Below are positions 18,313 to 25,671 of a DNA stretch of 28,045 nucleotides, piece by piece (position 1 is the first letter of the stretch; the number at the start of each line of letters is the position of its first letter). The notes under the pieces were generated by a model. The model saw only the letters and a list, made by a program, of their open reading frames with translations. It ran no database searches and was not told where the DNA came from. The DNA lies in contig NZ_DASYHS010000201.1 in NCBI RefSeq assembly GCF_035998295.1, positions 1-28,045 on the forward strand. Direction: 5' to 3'. The translations under genes and the position numbers were made by a program. The stretch comes from DASYHS01 sp035998295. GTDB lineage: Bacteria > Pseudomonadota > Alphaproteobacteria > Azospirillales > Azospirillaceae.

Positions 18313-19334
18313 CGCGCCCTCGGGTCCAGCAGGCGGTAGAGCAGGTCGGACAGCAGGTTGAGCGCGATGAAGACGGCGCCCACCACCAGCGTCCCGCCCA
18401 GCACGGCGTTCATGTCGGCGCTCAGCAGCGACTGCGTGATGTACAGGCCGAGCCCGGGCCAGGCGAACACGGTCTCGGTCAGGACCGAGCCCTCCAGCAG
18501 GGCGGCGTAGGACAGCGCCACGACGGTGATCAGCGGCACCGTGATGTTGCGGAACGCATGGAACCAGACCACCCGCCACTGCGACAGGCCTTTGACCCGC
18601 GCGGTCGTGACGTATTCCTGGCGGAGCTGCTCGAGCATGAAGCTGCGCGTCATGCGGCTGATGTAGGCGAGGCTGTAGTAGCCGAGGATCAGGGCCGGCA
18701 GCGCCAGGTGCGAGAGCGCGTTCCAGAAGATCTCCGTCTCTCCCGCGATCAGCGCGTCGACGGTGATGATGCCCGTGACCGGGGCGACCAGGCCCTCGTA
18801 GAAGATGTCGATCCGGCCGGGCCCGGGGGCGATCCCGAGCTTGGCGTAGAAGACGAGCAGGCCGATCAGGCCGAGCCAGTAGACCGGCATCGAATAGCCG
18901 ACCAGCCCCAGGACGCGCACGAGGTGGTCGGGCCAGCGGCCGCGGCGGACGGCCGCGATCACTCCCGCCGGCACGCCGACCAGGACGCCGATCACGATCG
19001 CGGCGGTCGCGAGTTCCAGGGTCGCGGGGAAGACGCGCGCGATGTCGTGCAGCACCGGCCTCGCGGTCAGCACGGATTCGCCCAGGTCGCCGCGGGCCAC
19101 CTGGCCGACATAGATCGCGAACTGCTGCCACAGCGGCAGGTCGAGGCCGAGCTCGGTCCGCACGCGCTCGTAGACGTCGGCAGGCGCGCGGTCGCCGACC
19201 GCAGCGAGGACGGGGTCGATCGGGACCACGCGGCCGATCAGGAACGTGATCAGCAGCAGGCCGAGGAAAGTCAACGCGACCGAGAGCAGCAGGCCCGCGG
19301 CGCGCCCGGCGAGCCGGAGCGGCAGCGGGCGCAT
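18309..19334 (-). CDS. Peptide-type ABC transporter permease (DppB/OppB-like)
   Basis: This 341-residue inner-membrane permease has a first helix close to the N-terminus (LLLSVALTFLGLLLITFLIG). The periplasmic segment has the family pattern ELGLDLPLWQQFAIYVGQV and GDLGESVLTARPV, then a block of helices with the coupling loop around YVTTARVKGLSQWRVVWFHA. It partners the DppC-like subunit. ATG 19334 gives the usual short N-terminus. A TTG at 19376, 3 bp after the binding-protein stop, would add 14 residues and cannot be excluded. Neither has a strong ribosome site. Confidence 0.92.
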   Translation of the reverse strand: MRPLPLRLAGRAAGLLLSVALTFLGLLLITFLIGRVVPIDPVLAAVGDRAPADVYERVRTELGLDLPLWQQFAIYVGQVARGDLGESVLTARPVLHDIARVFPATLELATAAIVIGVLVGVPAGVIAAVRRGRWPDHLVRVLGLVGYSMPVYWLGLIGLLVFYAKLGIAPGPGRIDIFYEGLVAPVTGIITVDALIAGETEIFWNALSHLALPALILGYYSLAYISRMTRSFMLEQLRQEYVTTARVKGLSQWRVVWFHAFRNITVPLITVVALSYAALLEGSVLTETVFAWPGLGLYITQSLLSADMNAVLGGTLVVGAVFIALNLLSDLLYRLLDPRAR

Positions 19335-19379
19335 GCCCGCCGCCGCCCGGCCGCGCAAGGTTGTGAGACCGGTCAACGC

Positions 19380-20969
19380 TTAGTTCTTGCTGGCTTTCCA
19401 GTAGTAATTCGCGTCGAAGGACGGGCCCCAGATCAGCCCGTCGACACCGGCGCGCTCGGCGATCACTTCCGTCTCCTGGAACATGATCGTGAAGGGCGAG
19501 TCCTCCATCACCGCGCGCTGGAGCTCCTGGTAGGTCTCTGCCCGCTTCTCCGCGTCGCGCTCGAGCACCGCGGCGGCGGTCTTCTCGGTCAGCTCCGGGA
19601 TCTCCCAGGCGTTGCGCCACGCCAGCGTCTTCGTCGCCCCGTCGTCGGCGTTATCGGGGTTGGAGGCGAAGGTCTCGGCGTTGGTGTGCGGGTCCTGGTA
19701 GTCCGGGCCCCACTGGCCGATATAGATGTCGTGGTTGCGCGCCCGGTACTTGGTCAGCGTCTGCTTGCCGTCGCCGGGAATGATCTCGATCTTGATGCCG
19801 GCCTTCGCGGCGCCGGCCTGGATCGCCTGGGCCATGTCCATGGTCGGCGAGGTGTTGCGCACGTCCATGGTCACGGTGAAGCCGTCGGGATAGCCCGCCT
19901 CGGTCAGAAGCTGCTTGGCCTTCTCGGGGTCGTAGGAGAACGGCTTGTCGGTGACGGCGCCGAGGAAGCCCTTGGGCAGGAACGCCTGGTGGACCGTGCC
20001 CTGGCCGTTCATGATGGTCTGGCGGATGCCGTCATAGTCGACGACGTAGCGCATCGCCTGCCGCACCTCGGGCTTGGCCAGGATCTCGTTCTTCTGGTTC
20101 AGGCCGAAATACCAGAGCGTACCCTTCGGGGACTCGACGATGTCGATCGCGTCGTTCGCGCGCAGCGGCTCGAACTGCTCCGGCTGCAGGTCGCGGGCGA
20201 CGTCGATGTCGCCCTGCTCCAGCAGAAGGCGCTGGGTCGCGGGCTCGGCGATGTGGCGGATGATGACGCGGTTCAGCTTCGGCGCGCCCTGCCAGTAGTC
20301 GGGGTTGGCGTCGAGCATCATCAGTTCGCTCGCCTTCCACTGGCGCAGCTTGAACGGGCCCGAACCGGCCGAGTTCGTCCGCAGCCAGCCATAGCCGAAG
20401 TCGCCGTCCTTCTCGTGCTCCTTCAGGAGCTTGGAGTCCACGACCGCGGCGATGCTCGAGGTCAGGCAGTACAGCACGAAGGTCGGCGCGTAGGCCTTGT
20501 CGGTCTCGATCACGAGCGTGTTGGGATCGGTCGCCCGCACCTTCTCGTCCACGTTCTCGGGCGTGAAGCCGAACTGGGTCAGGATGAAGACCGGCGTCTT
20601 GTTCAGCTTGACCGCGCGCTGGAGCGAGTAGGCCGCGTCCTCGGCGGTCACGGGGTTGCCGGAATGGAACTTCATCCCGTCGCGGATCTTGAAGGTGTAG
20701 GTCTTGCCGTCGTCGGAGACGGTCCAGCTCTCGGCGATCCGCGGCTCGATCTTGCTGACGTCCTCGACGTCGTAGCTGATCAGGCGGTCATAGACCTGCG
20801 CGCCGTATTCGGCGCCGGACAGCTCGAAGATCTCCGCCGGGTCGAGTGTGGTGATGTCGTCGAACTGCCAGGCCATCACGAGGGTGTCCTGGGGCGTCTC
20901 GGCGAGGGTGGGAGCCGTGGCGAGCGCGATGAACGCTGCGCCCACGAGGCAGGCGGCGAATTTTTTCAT
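19380..20969 (-). CDS. Periplasmic substrate-binding protein of the peptide-type ABC importer
   Basis: This 529-residue solute-binding protein (family 5, cluster C: peptides, nickel, glutathione and other ligands) captures the ligand in the periplasm and delivers it to the permeases. The signal peptide spans about residues 1-23 (MKKFAACLVGAAFIALATAP, cleaved after TLA). The mature part starts in the typical way (TLVMAWQFDDITTLDPAEIF), and the family signature region AESWTVSDDGKTYTFKIRDG with KFHSGNPVTAEDAAYSL is clear. ATG 20969 is chosen over an upstream in-frame start because the signal peptide begins there and GGAGG lies upstream. It is the first gene of the importer-amidase operon, with a likely promoter at 21085-21114. 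Confidence 0.95.
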   Translation of the reverse strand: MKKFAACLVGAAFIALATAPTLAETPQDTLVMAWQFDDITTLDPAEIFELSGAEYGAQVYDRLISYDVEDVSKIEPRIAESWTVSDDGKTYTFKIRDGMKFHSGNPVTAEDAAYSLQRAVKLNKTPVFILTQFGFTPENVDEKVRATDPNTLVIETDKAYAPTFVLYCLTSSIAAVVDSKLLKEHEKDGDFGYGWLRTNSAGSGPFKLRQWKASELMMLDANPDYWQGAPKLNRVIIRHIAEPATQRLLLEQGDIDVARDLQPEQFEPLRANDAIDIVESPKGTLWYFGLNQKNEILAKPEVRQAMRYVVDYDGIRQTIMNGQGTVHQAFLPKGFLGAVTDKPFSYDPEKAKQLLTEAGYPDGFTVTMDVRNTSPTMDMAQAIQAGAAKAGIKIEIIPGDGKQTLTKYRARNHDIYIGQWGPDYQDPHTNAETFASNPDNADDGATKTLAWRNAWEIPELTEKTAAAVLERDAEKRAETYQELQRAVMEDSPFTIMFQETEVIAERAGVDGLIWGPSFDANYYWKASKN

Positions 20970-21084
20970 GACCTTGGAAGCCTCCGGTCCATTCTGATTC
21001 GTATCCCGCCATCGTGCGACGCGAAATCCTGTTTCCGGAACGTCCCGGCTGGACAGGGGGCCGACTGAATAACGGGTTAACCGG

Positions 21085-21114
21085 ATCATTGGTCCTGGCC
21101 GGTGGCGCTGTCAA
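21085..21114 (-). promoter_or_regulatory. Candidate promoter of the ABC importer-amidase operon
   Basis: On the minus strand there is a perfect TTGACA (21114-21109), an 18-nt spacer, and AATGAT (21090-21085, 4 of 6). Transcription would start near 21078, about 109 nt before the ATG. An 8-bp palindrome GGTTAACC (21075-21082) sits at the start point and could be an operator. Confidence 0.5.
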
Positions 21115-21147
21115 GCGGAGCGCCCGTCGGCACCGGAGGCGCGCGGC

Positions 21148-21603
21148 CTATCGCCCGGCGAGCGCGTCGCGGATCGCGTCGCGCAACGCCTCGACGCGGA
21201 AGGGTTTCGACAGGACGCGGACGTTCTCCAGCGAGGAGGCGCGCGTCGGGTCGACGTTGCCGGACACGATGATGACCGGGATCGGGTGTCCGTGCGTGAT
21301 CCGCTCCGCCGCGGAGACGCCGTTGCCGACGCGCAGCTGCACGTCGGCGACGATCAGGTCGGGCACCTCGCGGGACGCGGCGGCGACGGCTGCGCTCTCG
21401 GTGTCGACCACCGCGATGACGCGGTGTCCGAGCTCGGACACGATCAGCTCGAGTTCGAGCGCCACCAGGGGTTCGTCCTCGATGATCATGACGCGCCGCA
21501 CGGCGCGTTGCGACCGGGGCGCGAAGGACTGGTCCGCGGGTCCGCGCGTCAAGGCGTTTCTCTGATGGTTCATGGTGAACGCGATGTCCACGTGGGCTGG
21601 CAT
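21148..21603 (-). CDS. Stand-alone response regulator receiver domain protein
   Basis: This 151-residue single receiver (CheY-like) domain follows an unstructured N-terminus of about 35 residues. The phosphorylation site is Asp 87 (DLIVADVQL), the acidic pocket Glu 42/Asp 43 (MIIEDEPL), the switch Ser 114 (VIIVSGN) and the conserved Lys 133 (VLSKPF). There is no DNA-binding or enzymatic output domain, so it would act by protein contact or as a phosphate sink. No histidine kinase lies nearby. ATG 21603 has GGAG about 11 nt upstream. ATG 21573, 10 residues later, is possible but has no ribosome site. Its partner and process are unknown. Confidence 0.9.
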   Translation of the reverse strand: MPAHVDIAFTMNHQRNALTRGPADQSFAPRSQRAVRRVMIIEDEPLVALELELIVSELGHRVIAVVDTESAAVAAASREVPDLIVADVQLRVGNGVSAAERITHGHPIPVIIVSGNVDPTRASSLENVRVLSKPFRVEALRDAIRDALAGR

Positions 21604-21686
21604 CCTTCGGTCCGCTCCGGTGGAGAACGGCACGGTGCCCGGCTTGTTCCGGCCTGCCCCCAAAGAGGCCATCCGGACCGTCGGGG

Positions 21687-22631
21687 TCAAGGCGTCAGAT
21701 GGGCATATGTCGCGAGCAGAGCCGACAGCGTGACCACCGACACGACCGTGCTGGCCAGGATCGCGGCCGAGGTGCGCTCGACGTATACCCGGTACTGCTG
21801 GGCCACCACGAAGGTCAGCGCGCCCGTGGGCAGCCCCGCCAGGATCACGGCCGAGGCGGCCCAGTAGGGGTCGAGCGGGAGCACCCGGAACGCGAGCCAC
21901 CACGTCAGCAGGGGCTGCCACAGCAGCTTGAGCGCGACGATCCAGCCGATCTCCGCGAGGTCGGCGGCGAGCGGCCGGCCGGCCAGGAACAGGCCGATCG
22001 CGAACAGCGCGCAGGGGCCGGCCGAGGCGCCGAGCAGGCTGCCGAGGTTGTCGACCGGCACCGGCACGGCCAAGCCGGCGACCGACCAGGCCATGCCGGC
22101 GACGGTGGCCATCACCAGCGGGTTGCGCAGCAGGGCCCTGCCGACGTCCAGCAGGGCGCGGCCGGGGCCGTTCCCGGCACTTTGCACCAGCTCCAGGACC
22201 ACGACCGCGAGCCCGACCATCACCGCGCTCATGATCACGGTCGCCAGGATCGCGGGCGCCAGCCCCGCCTCGCCGAAGGCGGCGAGGAACAGGGGAATGC
22301 CCATATAGCCGGTATTGGCGAAGCAGGCGTTCAGCGCCTGCATGCTCAGCACGGCCGGGCGTTCGCGGTGGAGCAGGAAGCCGATGGCCCAGGCCATGGC
22401 GTAGACGGCGAGCATCGCGCCGAGGAAGGCGCCGATGAAGGGCCAGTTCAGGATCTCGACCAGGGGCCGGCGGGCCATGCCGAGAAAGACCACCGGGGGC
22501 AGGGCGAAGAAATACACGAAGCGATTGAGCGCTTCCGACGCCGCGTCGCCGAGGATGCGCAGGCGCCCGGCGAGATAGCCGGCGAGGATGATCGCGAATA
22601 CGGGTATGGCGACGTTGACGACGGCGGACAT
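21687..22631 (-). CDS. AEC-family (auxin efflux carrier-like) transporter
   Basis: This 314-residue inner-membrane carrier has about ten hydrophobic segments in two sets of five. It matches the bacterial AEC family pattern (IPVFAIILAGYLAGRL at the N-terminus; ANTGYMGIPLF near 105-115; LPTGALTFVVAQQY near the C-terminus). Bacterial members export or import small organic acids such as malate or malonate, and the substrate here is unknown. It is transcribed divergently from the TerB-like gene with 134 bp between. The receiver gene follows on the same strand after 83 bp, but the link may be only positional. Confidence 0.93.
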   Translation of the reverse strand: MSAVVNVAIPVFAIILAGYLAGRLRILGDAASEALNRFVYFFALPPVVFLGMARRPLVEILNWPFIGAFLGAMLAVYAMAWAIGFLLHRERPAVLSMQALNACFANTGYMGIPLFLAAFGEAGLAPAILATVIMSAVMVGLAVVVLELVQSAGNGPGRALLDVGRALLRNPLVMATVAGMAWSVAGLAVPVPVDNLGSLLGASAGPCALFAIGLFLAGRPLAADLAEIGWIVALKLLWQPLLTWWLAFRVLPLDPYWAASAVILAGLPTGALTFVVAQQYRVYVERTSAAILASTVVSVVTLSALLATYAHLTP

Positions 22632-22765
22632 GGCGCCGGGACATTAGGAGAGGGCGCCGGATCTGTCGAGTTGCACCCGCGCGGGACTGGCGTGCGCCGA
22701 TGGTGGCCTTGACGGCGCGGCCCCCCGCGGGCAAATACGGCGGAACTCAAGAAAGGGCGGACCCC

Positions 22766-23170
22766 ATGATCGACCACCACAGCGCGCTGATCTACACCAT
22801 GGTCCTGGTCTCGGCCGCGGACGCCGAGATGACCCAGAACGAGGTGGACACGATCAGCGAGGTCGTGCGCTACCTGCCGATCTTCCGGGACTTCGACCGC
22901 GCCCGCATACCCGCGGTCAGCGAAGCCTGCATCGCGCTGATCCAGGACGAGAGCGGGCTGGAGAAGGCGCTGGCCGCGATCTGCGAGGGTCTGCCCCGCA
23001 AGCTGCGCGAGACCGCCTACGCGGTCGCCTGCGACGTCGCCGCCTCGGACGGGCGCATCTCGCAGGAGGTGCTGCGCCTCCTGGAACTGCTCCGCCACGA
23101 GCTGGAGGTCGACCGCCTCAGCGCCGCCGCGATCGAGCGCGGCGCCCGGGCGCGCCATACCACGCTGTGA
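22766..23170 (+). CDS. TerB-like (tellurite-resistance B superfamily) protein
   Basis: This 134-residue all-helical cytoplasmic protein shows two repeated acidic helix-loop patterns typical of TerB-like domains: AADAEMTQNEVDTISE (about 14-29) and AASDGRISQEVLRLLELL (about 93-110). In studied TerB these bind metal ions. The family is broad, and most members, including this kind, have no proven role in tellurite resistance. ATG 22766 is chosen because the family N-terminus (hydrophobic helix ALIYTMVLVSAADAE) begins just after it. A TTGACG at 22709-22714 could be its -35 box, but no convincing -10 follows. It is monocistronic. Confidence 0.85.
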   Translation: MIDHHSALIYTMVLVSAADAEMTQNEVDTISEVVRYLPIFRDFDRARIPAVSEACIALIQDESGLEKALAAICEGLPRKLRETAYAVACDVAASDGRISQEVLRLLELLRHELEVDRLSAAAIERGARARHTTL

Positions 23171-23176
23171 GGCGGG

Positions 23177-23203
23177 CCTCTCTCCCGCCCTGCGGGAGAG
23201 AGG
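23177..23203. repeat. Perfect 12-bp hairpin after the TerB-like gene (REP-like or terminator)
   Basis: CCTCTCTCCCGC (23177-23188) and GCGGGAGAGAGG (23192-23203) pair perfectly around a CCT loop, 7 bp after the stop. No T-run follows on either strand. The CTCTCCCGC/GCGGGAGAG motif resembles dispersed palindromes common in high-GC proteobacteria. It could end transcription from both sides. Confidence 0.7.
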
Positions 23204-23209
23204 GCTTGT

Positions 23210-23371
23210 TCACATGCCCGGCGGCCCGCCGGGCGGCCTTCCGGGCTGCGGCAGGTCGGAATCCGGTATGGGCCCCGGCCCGGGCGTCGGTCCCGGCGGG
23301 TTGCCGGGATCGGGCAGGTCCTCGTTGGGCCGGTAAGGGCCGTCCGGCGGCAGGGGCTGCGGTCTCGGCAT
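23210..23371 (-). CDS. 53-residue proline/glycine-rich small protein
   Basis: This short ORF has 22 Pro and 9 Gly in 53 residues and contains two copies of a DLPxPGxPPG unit (DLPDPGNPPG at 18-27 and DLPQPGRPPG at 39-48). The sequence reads as an extended, disordered chain with no signal peptide. GAGGAG lies about 8 nt before the ATG at 23371, which is a strong site and the main support that it is translated. GC-rich DNA gives such ORFs by chance, so the call is tentative. It lies upstream of the hairpin at 23177-23203, which could end its transcript. Confidence 0.5.
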   Translation of the reverse strand: MPRPQPLPPDGPYRPNEDLPDPGNPPGPTPGPGPIPDSDLPQPGRPPGGPPGM

Positions 23372-23448
23372 GGCGCGGGCTCCTCGTCTCGGGCTTCGCT
23401 TGTCGTCCCGTCGCCGTTGAACATGCCGGAACGCCGCCCGGTTCCCGT

Positions 23449-24288
23449 TCAGCGGTGCGAGAACTCCCAGTAAAGCGCGCGTGCCCGGCGGTAGATCGGG
23501 CCCGGCTCGACGCCCCGGTTCTCGATCCGGATCACCGGAAGCACCTTCCCGTAGTTCCCGGTCGAGAAGATCTCATCTGCTTCCAGGACCTCCTCCCAGG
23601 TGATGCGCCGCTCGTGGACGGGGACCCCCGCCTCGCGCAGCAGGCCGATCACACGCTGGCGGGTCACGCCGTTGAGGAACGTGCCGTTCCAGGCCGGCGT
23701 GTGCGCGGCGCCGTCCTTGCCGATGAAGAGGTTGGCGGTCGCGAACTCGGCGACGTTGCCGATCGGGTCGAGCAGGACCGCGTTCTCGAAGCCGCGCTGG
23801 GCGGCTTCCCGCAACGCGATGCCGGCGTTCGGGTACAGGGCCGAGGCCTTGGCCTCGACGACGGCCGTTCCGGGCAGCGGGCGGCGGCGGCTCGACAGGC
23901 AGGCCCCGAAGCCGTCGGGGCTCGGCATCGGGCTCTCGTGCACGGTCAGCGCGAAGGCGGTCGAGGCCGGGTCGGGCGCCACCCAGCCGGATTCCGCGAA
24001 GAACATCGGCCGGATGTAGAGGTCGGACCCCGGCGCGAAGTGCTGGACGCCGTCGAGGGCCAGTTCCTCGATCTCGCCGGCCGTCACCATCGGCGCCAGC
24101 CCCATCGCGTTGGCCGACTGGACCGCGCGCTGGCAGTGCAGGTCGAGGTCGGGCGTCACCCCCTCGAAGGCGCGCGCGCCGTCGAAGACGATGGAGGACA
24201 TCCAGAACGAGTGGGTCATGGGACCGGCGATGCCCGGGTTGCCTTCGAGCCATTGGCCCTTGAAGAAGGTGAGAGACCGACCGGCCAT
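23449..24288 (-). CDS. Class IV aminotransferase, branched-chain amino acid aminotransferase-like
   Basis: This 279-residue PLP enzyme of fold type IV probably moves the amino group between branched-chain amino acids and 2-oxoglutarate. The PLP lysine is Lys 147 (VVEAKASALYPNAG), and the cofactor-phosphate region is around Glu 181 (NVAEFATANLF). The N-terminal block FDGARAFEG (35-43) and YIRPMFFAES (91-100) match BCAT-type enzymes. The protein is shorter than E. coli IlvE (about 309 residues), as is usual for this alphaproteobacterial subgroup. The same fold also covers D-amino acid and (R)-amine transaminases, so specificity is not certain. ATG 24288 has GGAG 9 nt upstream. The 226-bp gap before the repressor gene holds no clear gene or riboswitch. 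Confidence 0.85.
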   Translation of the reverse strand: MAGRSLTFFKGQWLEGNPGIAGPMTHSFWMSSIVFDGARAFEGVTPDLDLHCQRAVQSANAMGLAPMVTAGEIEELALDGVQHFAPGSDLYIRPMFFAESGWVAPDPASTAFALTVHESPMPSPDGFGACLSSRRRPLPGTAVVEAKASALYPNAGIALREAAQRGFENAVLLDPIGNVAEFATANLFIGKDGAAHTPAWNGTFLNGVTRQRVIGLLREAGVPVHERRITWEEVLEADEIFSTGNYGKVLPVIRIENRGVEPGPIYRRARALYWEFSHR

Positions 24289-24514
24289 GAGATCTGACTC
24301 CGTTCATGTCTGAGGGTGGGTGGGCCGCTTCCGGCCCGTCACGTCCCGCGGCGACCGCCGCACGGCAGCACCAGAGAGCGCGGCCGCTTGGCCGCCCCTC
24401 GGATCGGGCATGGGGATGTCAATGACGCCATGCGACGTGGCGCCGGTCAAGGAACAATCGCCTAATCCGGGCCGTCGGCCGTAGCCGGGCGGAACGGCCG
24501 CGCCGACCCTATAC

Positions 24515-25147
24515 CTACTGGCTAGCCCAGATGATGCGCGCCATCCAGGCGATCTCCTCCATGGCGAGCATCCGGCCCTCATGCAGGGGATTGATGGACT
24601 GCAGCTCGATCCGCGTCGCGGTCTGCCGGGCGAGCAGCTTGGCCATCACCTCGCCGGCCCGGGTCCTGACCACCACGCGGTCGCCGCGGCGGATGCTGGT
24701 CGAGGGCGAGACGACGATGATGTCGCCGTCGCGGTAGACCGGGTCCATGCTGTCGCCGCTGACCTCGAGCGCGTAGGCGTGCGGGTCGCCGATATGGGGG
24801 AAGGCCAGCTCGTCCCAGCCGCTGCCGACGGGATACCCGGCATCGTCGAAGAAGCCGGCGCTGCCCGCCTGCGCATAGCCGATGACGGGGATGCGCTGCA
24901 TCTGCGCGCGGGCCGGCGTCTCGGAGGTCAGGCCGACGAAATCGGCGAAGCTGCTGCCCGTCGCCTCCAGGATCTTCGCGATGCTCTCGGTCGAGGGCCA
25001 GCGCAGCTTGCCGTCCGTCGAGGTCCGCTTGCTGCGGTTGAAGGTCGTCGGGTCCAGGCCCGCCTTCCGGGCAAGGCCCGAGGCCGACAGACCATGGGTC
25101 TGGGCCAGGCGGTCGATTGCCCGCCAGATGTCGGCATGTTTCAACAT
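24515..25147 (-). CDS. S24-family (LexA/CI-like) phage-type repressor with helix-turn-helix
   Basis: This 210-residue transcription factor has an N-terminal helix-turn-helix (about 5-70; LSASGLARKAGLDPTTFNRS) joined to a peptidase S24 domain. The self-cleavage site is Ala 94-Gly 95 (YAQAGSAGFF), and the catalytic dyad is Ser 133 (EVSGDSMDPVYRDGD) and Lys 170 (GEVMAKLL). All parts needed for RecA-stimulated autocleavage are present, so it could act as a prophage-type switch. It is not the host LexA, because the DNA-binding region differs. Close relatives, from memory, also occur as ordinary chromosomal genes in alphaproteobacteria, so phage ownership is not certain. It diverges from the phage-like genes, with GAACATG palindromes in the shared region. 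ATG 25147 has no clear Shine-Dalgarno. Confidence 0.9.
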   Translation of the reverse strand: MLKHADIWRAIDRLAQTHGLSASGLARKAGLDPTTFNRSKRTSTDGKLRWPSTESIAKILEATGSSFADFVGLTSETPARAQMQRIPVIGYAQAGSAGFFDDAGYPVGSGWDELAFPHIGDPHAYALEVSGDSMDPVYRDGDIIVVSPSTSIRRGDRVVVRTRAGEVMAKLLARQTATRIELQSINPLHEGRMLAMEEIAWMARIIWASQ

Positions 25148-25149
25148 GG

Positions 25150-25159
25150 GAACATGGTC
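25150..25159. promoter_or_regulatory. Candidate repressor operator 1 (GAACATGGTC)
   Basis: This differs by one base from the perfect palindrome GAACATGTTC found 36 bp further on. It lies directly before the repressor start codon, a position suited to autorepression. It is supported by pattern only. Confidence 0.4.
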
Positions 25160-25185
25160 ACATAAGACGGTCTCGGTTTCCCTAG

Positions 25186-25195
25186 GAACATGTTC
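25186..25195. promoter_or_regulatory. Candidate repressor operator 2 (perfect palindrome GAACATGTTC)
   Basis: This perfect 10-bp palindrome lies in the divergent region between the S24 repressor and the phage-like operon, 11 bp upstream of the TTGACA box at 25206. It is likely a site for the S24 repressor or LexA. A third GAACAT half-site starts at 25227. Confidence 0.5.
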
Positions 25196-25205
25196 ATAAA
25201 CTACC

Positions 25206-25235
25206 TTGACATAAAGGGGTAGATTGGAACATAAG
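25206..25235 (+). promoter_or_regulatory. Promoter of the phage-like operon
   Basis: A perfect TTGACA (25206-25211), an 18-nt spacer, and CATAAG (25230-25235, 4 of 6). The -10 lies inside the LexA-type box at 25227-25241, so binding there would block RNA polymerase. Confidence 0.6.
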
Positions 25236-25241
25236 TGGAAC
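25227..25241 (+). promoter_or_regulatory. LexA box (GAAC-N7-GAAC)
   Basis: GAAC ATAAGTG GAAC is an exact match to the alphaproteobacterial LexA operator (GTTC-N7-GTTC on the other strand). It overlaps the -10 of the promoter at 25206-25235 and lies 64 bp before the first gene. This indicates SOS control of the phage-like operon by host LexA. Confidence 0.75.
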
Positions 25242-25305
25242 CACGAGCCATGCGGCGCTACCGCCGCGGCAGTTTCCCCCAGCGAAGACACCGAGGAGGC
25301 GAGTC

Positions 25306-25671
25306 TTGGCCAGAGACCGGATCATTCCCCGTCCCTACGCCCAGCCGGCCGGCATCCCGTTCGCGACCTCGGAGGAGGCATGGTTCTGGTTCATCCAGGC
25401 CAACGAGGCGAAGGCGGCCGGCGCGCGGGTCTCCGCGGGGCTCGCCCTGGTCCAGCGGCCCTGCGAACCGGTCGACCTGCTGCGCGTGGTCGACCGCCTG
25501 TACCGCCAGCGCGCGCTGATCCGCGACCATCTCCACGTGCTCGCCCATTACGGGCGGCGCAGCAGCGCCCCCGACCCGAGATGCCGGCGCGAGGAGCGCG
25601 CCTGCACCTTGTGGCGCGAAGCCTTCGCCCGGATCGATCCCGTGCTGCGCGACAAGGGGATCGTCCAGTGA
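25306..25671 (+). CDS. Conserved hypothetical protein, first gene of the phage-like operon
   Basis: This 121-residue soluble protein has no motif that I can name. The middle part is helical and rich in Arg (SEEAWFWFIQANEAKAAGAR; EPVDLLRVVDRLYRQRALI), and a short Cys-containing stretch follows (DPRCRREERACTLW, two Cys 7 apart). From memory, similar proteins occur in other Rhodospirillales genomes, but no function is known to me. The start is TTG 25306, set by a strong GAGGAGG (25293-25299) 6 nt upstream. The stop overlaps the GTG start of the next gene (GTGA). Being first after the LexA-controlled promoter, it may have a regulatory or early role. Confidence 0.8.
   Translation: MARDRIIPRPYAQPAGIPFATSEEAWFWFIQANEAKAAGARVSAGLALVQRPCEPVDLLRVVDRLYRQRALIRDHLHVLAHYGRRSSAPDPRCRREERACTLWREAFARIDPVLRDKGIVQ

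Noticed and set aside
18558..21068. 836-codon plus-strand open frame across the permease and binding-protein genes
   Set aside because: It is a shadow of well-identified minus-strand ABC genes and has a repetitive, unstructured composition.
24289..24514. Possible riboswitch or small gene upstream of the aminotransferase
   Set aside because: No recognisable riboswitch core, no good Shine-Dalgarno with a short ORF, and only short GC hairpins expected by chance were found.
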